This document shows, piece by piece, positions 5,270-9,323 of a DNA stretch of 9,323 nucleotides (its first letter is position 1; the number at the start of each line of letters is the position of its first letter). The notes beneath the pieces were generated by a model. That model ran no database searches. It was not told the origin of the DNA and worked only from the letters and a program-made list of their open reading frames with translations. Both the position numbers and the translations under genes were made by a program. This DNA comes from Pseudomonadota bacterium. Its GTDB lineage: Bacteria > Pseudomonadota > Alphaproteobacteria > Caulobacterales > Aquidulcibacteraceae. The stretch is taken from positions 1 through 9,323 of the forward strand of contig JAEWNX010000439.1 of the NCBI GenBank assembly GCA_023461135.1, read 5' to 3'.

Positions 5270-6865
5270 ATGCTGCAGGTCGCGCGGTGGCGCATTATCC
5301 TTGTGCTCGTGGTGACCGTCATGGGCATCGCGTTTGCGTTTCCCAATTTCGTTCCGCAGAGCGTCCGCGACAGCTTGCCGGATTTCATGCCGAAGCAGGC
5401 GATCAATCTCGGCCTCGATCTGCGCGGCGGCTCCCAGCTCCTGCTCGAGGTCGACGTCGACACGCTGCGCCGTCAGCAGCTCGACAACGTCGCCGACCAG
5501 ATGGCGTCGGCCATGCGCGAAGCGCAGCCGCGCATTGCCTATACGGGCCGAGGCGTCGTCGGTGAGGCCGCCCGCATCCGTCTGGTCGATCCAACCCAAA
5601 TGGAGCGGGCGATCGCGGCGCTGCGGCCGATGGCGCGCTCGCCCACAAGCAGCAACGACATCATGACGTTCACGCAGAGCGCGGACGGTCTGATCGAAGC
5701 GACGCTGACCGACGCCTATGTGCGCGAACTCAGCCGGCAGGCGGCGCAGCAATCGATCGAAGTCATCCGTGACCGGATCGACCCGACCGGCACGGCGGAA
5801 GTGAACATCGTCCGCCAGGGCGACCAGCGGATCATCGTGCAGGCGCCGGGCGTCACCGATCCGCAGCAACTGAAGGACCGCATCGGCCAGACTGCGTTGA
5901 TGACGTTCCATCTGGTGCGCGAGGTGTCGCCCGAAGAGGCTTCCCAGGGCCGCCTGCCGCCGGGAACGATGCTGGTTCAGCCCTATCCGGAAATCGGCTC
6001 CAGCACCGAAGTGGTCGAGCGCCGGCCGCGGCTGACCGGCGAGCACCTGACGCGCGCCAATCCATCGACCGACCCGCAGACGAACCAGTTCGTGCTTGCG
6101 TTTCGGTTGGATAGCGAAGGCAGCCGCATCTTCTGCCGCATTACGCGCGAGTATGTGAACCAGCGGTTCGCCATCCTTCTCGACAACCAGGTGCTGACGG
6201 CGCCGACCATCAACGAGCCGATTTGCGGCGGGTCGGGCCAGATCAGCGGCAACTTCACACCGGAATCGGCGAGCGAGCTCGCGCTGATGCTGAACGCCGG
6301 CGCGCTTCCGACGCCGTTGACAGTCATCGACGAACGCACCGTGGACGCCAGTCTTGGCCGCGACGCGATCGAGAGCGGGGCCAAGGCCTCGGCCGTCGCA
6401 GGGCTCGTGACCTTCGTCTTCATGGTGCTCGCCTACGGCTTGTTCGGCATCTTCGCGTGCATCGCGCTAGTGGTGAACCTCATCCTGATCGTGGCTGCGA
6501 TGTCGATGATCGGCGCGGCGCTGACGCTGCCCGGCATCGCCGGCCTCATCCTGACCATCGCCATGGCGGTGGACGCCAACGTGCTGATCTATGAGCGCAT
6601 GCGAGAGGAAGCGGCGGCGGGCAGGGGCCCCGCGCTTGCGATCGATGCAGGCTTCAACCGCGCAATGATCACGATTGTCGACGCCAACCTCACCACAATC
6701 CTGGCGGCGCTGATCCTCTTCCAATTCGGGGCGGGACCCGTGCGCGGGTTCGCCTGGACGTTGTCCATTGGCGTCGTGACGTCAGTGTTCACCGCGGTGC
6801 TGGTGACGCAAATCCTGATCGGATGGTGGTTCCGCACCTTCCGGCCAAAACAAATGCCGATCTGA
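5270..6865 (+). CDS. secD: Protein translocase subunit SecD
   Basis: A 531-residue inner-membrane RND-type protein that, with SecF, uses the proton gradient to complete export through SecYEG. TM1 is at about 7-24. The large periplasmic region carries the SecD signature LGLDLRGGSQLLLEVD (47-62), the QSIEVIRDRIDPTGTAEVNI segment (161-180) and the P1 head (about 210-350). The C-terminal membrane half has five helices (about 372-390, 393-413, 421-441, 467-487 and 497-519). AMAVDANVLIYERMREE (431-447) contains D435, the conserved acid of the membrane relay, and GFNRAMITIVDANLTT (461-476) follows. Length and order are normal for alphaproteobacteria. A weak GCGG precedes the ATG 5 nt after the yajC stop. 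No defects are visible. Confidence 0.97.
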   Translation: MLQVARWRIILVLVVTVMGIAFAFPNFVPQSVRDSLPDFMPKQAINLGLDLRGGSQLLLEVDVDTLRRQQLDNVADQMASAMREAQPRIAYTGRGVVGEAARIRLVDPTQMERAIAALRPMARSPTSSNDIMTFTQSADGLIEATLTDAYVRELSRQAAQQSIEVIRDRIDPTGTAEVNIVRQGDQRIIVQAPGVTDPQQLKDRIGQTALMTFHLVREVSPEEASQGRLPPGTMLVQPYPEIGSSTEVVERRPRLTGEHLTRANPSTDPQTNQFVLAFRLDSEGSRIFCRITREYVNQRFAILLDNQVLTAPTINEPICGGSGQISGNFTPESASELALMLNAGALPTPLTVIDERTVDASLGRDAIESGAKASAVAGLVTFVFMVLAYGLFGIFACIALVVNLILIVAAMSMIGAALTLPGIAGLILTIAMAVDANVLIYERMREEAAAGRGPALAIDAGFNRAMITIVDANLTTILAALILFQFGAGPVRGFAWTLSIGVVTSVFTAVLVTQILIGWWFRTFRPKQMPI

Positions 6866-6874
6866 GGTAACGAC

Positions 6875-7912
6875 ATGGCGGTATGGCCTCTGATCCGGCT
6901 TTTGCCGAAGAAAACCAATCTCACCTACGTGAAGTTCGCCGGCTTCGCGGCGTTCATCTCGGTTGCGCTTTGCATCACCTCGTTGGTGTCGATCTTCACC
7001 GGCGGGCTGCGTGAGAACCCAATTCAAATCTATCAGCAAGCCGAAGGCACTCCGCTCGCGCGGTTCGGCGCGATCATGGAGAAGGGCTTCAATCTCGGCA
7101 TCGACTTCCGAGGCGGTACGTCGCTGCTGATCGAATCGCCGACGCCGATCGATCAGGAAGCGCTGCGGGCGCTGGGACAAAGTGCGCAGGAGGGCGATGT
7201 GGAAGTGCAGGGCGCCACCTGCCGTCCGCAGAACGCGCCGCCATATTGCGCCATCCTCAATTTTGAAACTTCGCCCGATCAGGCGGTGACGGTGGAGGAA
7301 ATTCGGGCGGGACTGCCAGCGGTGGCCGAGAACGCGCGCATCGCCAACGTGGATTCCGTCAGCGCAAAGGTGTCCGAGGAATTGTTCTCAGGCGGGCTCA
7401 TGGCGCTCGGCATGGCGATCTTGCTGATGCTGATCTACATCTGGTTCCGGTTCGAGTGGCAGTTCGGCGTGGGCGCCATTCTGGGATTGCTGCACGACGT
7501 CATCCTGACCCTCGGCATTTTCTCGGTGTTCAGGTTTGAGTTCACGCTCACGATCATCGCCGCGCTGCTCACTATTATCGGCTACGGCATCAACGACACC
7601 GTGGTCGTGTTCGACCGGCTTCGCGAGAATTTGCGCAAGTACAAGCGAATGCCGTTGGGCGAGTTGGTGGACCTGTCGCTGAACGAGACGCTCTCGCGCA
7701 CGATCATCACGGGCATTACCGCGCTGATGGCGCTGGTCGGGCTTCTTTTTTTGGGCGGCGAGGCGCTTTCTGGCTTCGCCATCGCCATGCTCTTCGGCAT
7801 TATCACCGGCACGTATTCGTCGCTCTACGTGGCCGCGCCGGTCATTCTCCTTTGGGGGGTGAAACGAGGCCGCGAGGGCGAGACGCGCAAGGCCCCGCAG
7901 ACAGCGGGATAG
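6875..7912 (+). CDS. secF: Protein translocase subunit SecF
   Basis: A 345-residue partner of SecD. TM1 is at about 22-42. The periplasmic part begins with the signature FNLGIDFRGGTSLLIE (72-87) and runs to about 165. Five more helices follow (about 170-190, 198-219, 222-240, 274-295 and 301-328). GYGINDTVVVFDRLRENLRK (237-256) holds D241 and R248, corresponding to the conserved proton-relay region; LSLNETLSRTIITG (268-280 region) is the second family block. The small periplasmic domain has two cysteines, C116 and C125, in ATCRPQNAPPYCAIL, which may form a disulfide; I cannot tell how common this is. GAGG (6864-6867) overlaps the secD stop and sits 7 nt before the ATG, so the pair is coupled. 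The usual alphaproteobacterial follower, an Mth938/NDUFAF3-like gene, is missing. Confidence 0.97.
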   Translation: MAVWPLIRLLPKKTNLTYVKFAGFAAFISVALCITSLVSIFTGGLRENPIQIYQQAEGTPLARFGAIMEKGFNLGIDFRGGTSLLIESPTPIDQEALRALGQSAQEGDVEVQGATCRPQNAPPYCAILNFETSPDQAVTVEEIRAGLPAVAENARIANVDSVSAKVSEELFSGGLMALGMAILLMLIYIWFRFEWQFGVGAILGLLHDVILTLGIFSVFRFEFTLTIIAALLTIIGYGINDTVVVFDRLRENLRKYKRMPLGELVDLSLNETLSRTIITGITALMALVGLLFLGGEALSGFAIAMLFGIITGTYSSLYVAAPVILLWGVKRGREGETRKAPQTAG

Positions 7913-7957
7913 AAGAGCGGCGATGGCGCTCCTCGCGCGTAGGCTGGAGGAGAGGGC

Positions 7958-8599
7958 ATGGCCTGGTTTCTAAGCAATCTGCGTTACGTCGCCTGGACGG
8001 CGCTGGTCATCGGCGCGCTGTTCTTGATCTACTTCGCGATGGGTGTCGGCAGTTGGGGTTTCGACACCCAGGTGTTCTGGGAGTCGGTGCTGAGGTGGCT
8101 GCACGTCCTCGTCGGCATCATGTGGATCGGCCACCTCTATTATTTCAATTTCACACAAATCCCGAATGCGCCGAAAATTCCGGAAGAGCATCGCGGTCCT
8201 GCGATTGGCAAAGTCATTGCGCCCGCGGCGCTCTACTGGTTCCGCTGGGGCGCAATGGCGACGCTCATCACCGGGCTCCTGCTCGCGTGGAACCAGCAAT
8301 ACCTGGTTCAGGCGCTGACCTTCGGCGGCGTGCCGTTTGAAGGCGGCGTGCCCTTCACCGACAACAAGATGGCGCTGATCGGCATCGGCATGTGGCTCGC
8401 GATCATCATGTGGTTCAACGTGTGGTTCATCATCTGGCCGAACCAGCAGAAGGCGCTGAACATCGCCGACCGCTACGCCAACCTCGATGCGCCGACAAAG
8501 GCGGCCTCGGCCAAGACCGCGATGCTGTTCTCGCGCATCAACACATTTCTCTCCGTGCCGATGCTCGTGGCGATGACGGGCGCGAGCACTTTGTTTTAG
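7958..8599 (+). CDS. PuuD-like (urate hydroxylase N-terminal type) membrane protein, no cytochrome domain
   Basis: A 213-residue integral membrane protein resembling the membrane domain of PuuD-type urate oxidases (Urate_ox_N). Family-like pieces are RWLHVLVGIMWIGHLYYFNF (46-65), ALYWFRWGAMATLITGLLL (91-109) and IGMWLAIIMWFNVWFIIWPNQQK (143-165). About five helices are visible (8-30, 43-63, 90-111, 138-160, 193-210). Full-length PuuD proteins carry a C-terminal c-type cytochrome domain, but here the protein ends after the membrane part and no CxxCH is present. Uricase activity should therefore not be assumed. H49, H59 and the conserved tryptophans are candidate cofactor-site residues (inference). 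A strong GGAGGAGAGGG (7946-7956) fixes the start, 45 nt after secF. The TAG stop is the first three bases of a repeat element. Confidence 0.8.
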   Translation: MAWFLSNLRYVAWTALVIGALFLIYFAMGVGSWGFDTQVFWESVLRWLHVLVGIMWIGHLYYFNFTQIPNAPKIPEEHRGPAIGKVIAPAALYWFRWGAMATLITGLLLAWNQQYLVQALTFGGVPFEGGVPFTDNKMALIGIGMWLAIIMWFNVWFIIWPNQQKALNIADRYANLDAPTKAASAKTAMLFSRINTFLSVPMLVAMTGASTLF

Positions 8600-8672
8600 G
8601 GCAGTAGGGGAATAGGGCAGTAAGGCAGTAGGGCTCATACATATTGCCCTCCTGCCTTATTGCCCTATCGCC
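8597..8672. repeat. Inverted-repeat hairpin element (copy C) between the PuuD-like gene and the NDUFAF6-like gene
   Basis: The left arm has 8-nt units TAGGGCAG at 8597, TAGGGGAA at 8605, TAGGGCAG at 8613, TAAGGCAG at 8621 and a partial TAGGGC at 8629. The right arm (8643-8672) carries complementary units such as ATTGCCCT, CCTGCCTT and ATTGCCCT. Positions 8613-8634 pair with 8646-8667: 20 Watson-Crick pairs, one G-T wobble and one mismatch over 22, with an 11-nt loop. The element begins with the stop codon of the upstream gene and ends immediately before the ATG of the downstream gene, so it fills the whole intergenic space. Confidence 0.92.
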
Positions 8673-9323
8673 ATGCCGGACGATCTCGACGCTCAAGTTC
8701 GCCATCACGACGAAGATCGCTGGCTTGCCAGCCGCTTTGCGCCTGCGGAGGTGCGGGCGCGGCTGGTTGCGATCTATGCGCTGAACCATGAGATCGCGCG
8801 GACCGCTGATGTGGTTTCGCAACCGGCGATCGGAGATATCCGGCTTGCCTGGTGGCGCGACGCGCTCGCGGAGGTCGCCGAGGGCAAACCGCCGCGTTCG
8901 CATCCGATCCTGCAGGCCGTCGCGGCGCGCGATGCGCAGGCGCCTGCGTGGGCGAGGTTGATCGAGGCGCGCGGCAAGGACCTCGATGCCGCGCCGTTCG
9001 CGACCTGGGCCGAGATTGAGGATTATGTCGACGCCACAGCCGGGGGCGTGATGCGCATCGCCACTGCGGCTTGCGGCGTCGATGCTGGAGCGCATGAGGG
9101 GTTCATGCGGGCGGCTGGGCAAGCTTGGGGTTTCGTCGGCTTGCTGCGCGCCGCGGCGTACTGGCATGCAAAGGCAAGGGCGCTGTTGCCGCGCGAAGGC
9201 GGAACATTGGCCGACCTAGAGACACGCGCGCGCGGTGCGATATCGGAGGCGCGCGCGTTGTGTGGGGCGCTTCCGGCGGCCGCGTTCCCCCCCCTAGGTT
9301 ATTTAGCGCTTTCGGCGGGCGAT
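8673..9323 (+). CDS. Squalene/phytoene synthase family protein, NDUFAF6-like, 3'-truncated by the window
   Basis: The first 217 codons of a protein that runs off the right edge. It matches the non-carotenoid branch of the squalene/phytoene synthase family found in alphaproteobacteria and as mitochondrial complex I assembly factor NDUFAF6. Visible blocks are DEDRWLASRFAPAEVRARL (13-31), AIYALNHEIARTADVVSQP (33-51), IGDIRLAWWRDAL (53-65), LIEARGKDLDAAPF (96-109) and AWGFVGLLRAAAYWHAKARA (151-170). The Asp-rich motifs of real synthases are missing: the DDxxD position reads RTADVVS and the second reads LLRAAAYW. A synthase reaction is therefore unlikely and an assembly-factor role is favoured (inference). 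The ATG directly follows the repeat arm and lacks a Shine-Dalgarno. An 8-C run (9287-9294) stays in frame. In related genomes this gene follows secDF and an NDUFAF3-like gene. Confidence 0.88.
   Translation, partial: MPDDLDAQVRHHDEDRWLASRFAPAEVRARLVAIYALNHEIARTADVVSQPAIGDIRLAWWRDALAEVAEGKPPRSHPILQAVAARDAQAPAWARLIEARGKDLDAAPFATWAEIEDYVDATAGGVMRIATAACGVDAGAHEGFMRAAGQAWGFVGLLRAAAYWHAKARALLPREGGTLADLETRARGAISEARALCGALPAAAFPPLGYLALSAGD

Noticed and set aside
5018..6046. Long open frame on the minus strand opposite yajC-secD (342 codons)
   Set aside because: Arg/His-rich antisense composition typical of GC-rich shadow frames; the plus-strand genes are certain.
7958..8599. Functional urate hydroxylase
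   Set aside because: The cytochrome c domain of full-length PuuD is absent and no CxxCH motif occurs, so only the membrane-domain similarity is claimed.
9287..9294. Run of eight C as a possible frameshift in the NDUFAF6-like gene
   Set aside because: The frame reads FPPLGYLALS through the run, which fits the family; no shift is needed.

Overview
The window is high-GC, densely coded DNA that reads as an alphaproteobacterial chromosome, most likely Caulobacterales/Hyphomonadaceae-like. The lineage call is an inference. It rests on an NDUFA12-type complex I accessory subunit, a DUF2155 protein, an NDUFAF6-like phytoene-synthase relative, the surE-pcm-(LysM/M23)-yajC-secD-secF order, and one promoter candidate resembling the Caulobacter housekeeping type. 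No rRNA, tRNA, CRISPR array, transposase or phage gene was seen.

Layout. At 1-176 is the start of an unrecognised minus-strand gene that runs off the left edge. A divergent intergenic region (177-394) holds a GC-rich hairpin and an AT-rich inverted repeat that could be an operator. Next comes a tightly coupled plus-strand trio: NDUFA12, mlaD and DUF2155, with 4-nt start/stop overlaps. A small DUF1761-type membrane protein follows, with its own promoter candidate and a leader hairpin that could cover its ribosome binding site. Then come surE, pcm and a LysM lipoprotein with a degenerate M23 domain (NlpD-like); yajC-secD-secF with a good sigma-70-like promoter in front of yajC; a short PuuD-like membrane protein without the cytochrome domain; and finally a right-truncated NDUFAF6-like gene.

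The genes are largely envelope and respiratory housekeeping: complex I (NDUFA12, NDUFAF6-like), lipid transport (MlaD), protein damage repair and nucleotide turnover (Pcm, SurE), division or cell-wall hydrolase control (the NlpD-like protein) and protein export (YajC, SecD, SecF).

The most unusual feature is a family of three hairpin elements at 2159-2234, 3018-3101 and 8597-8672. Each is built from tandem 7-8 nt units of the GGCAGTA/GGCAATA type in one arm and their reverse complement in the other. They sit exactly at gene junctions. Two of them supply the stop codon of the upstream gene. All three end 0-5 nt before the start codon of the downstream gene, and none of those downstream genes has a visible Shine-Dalgarno sequence.
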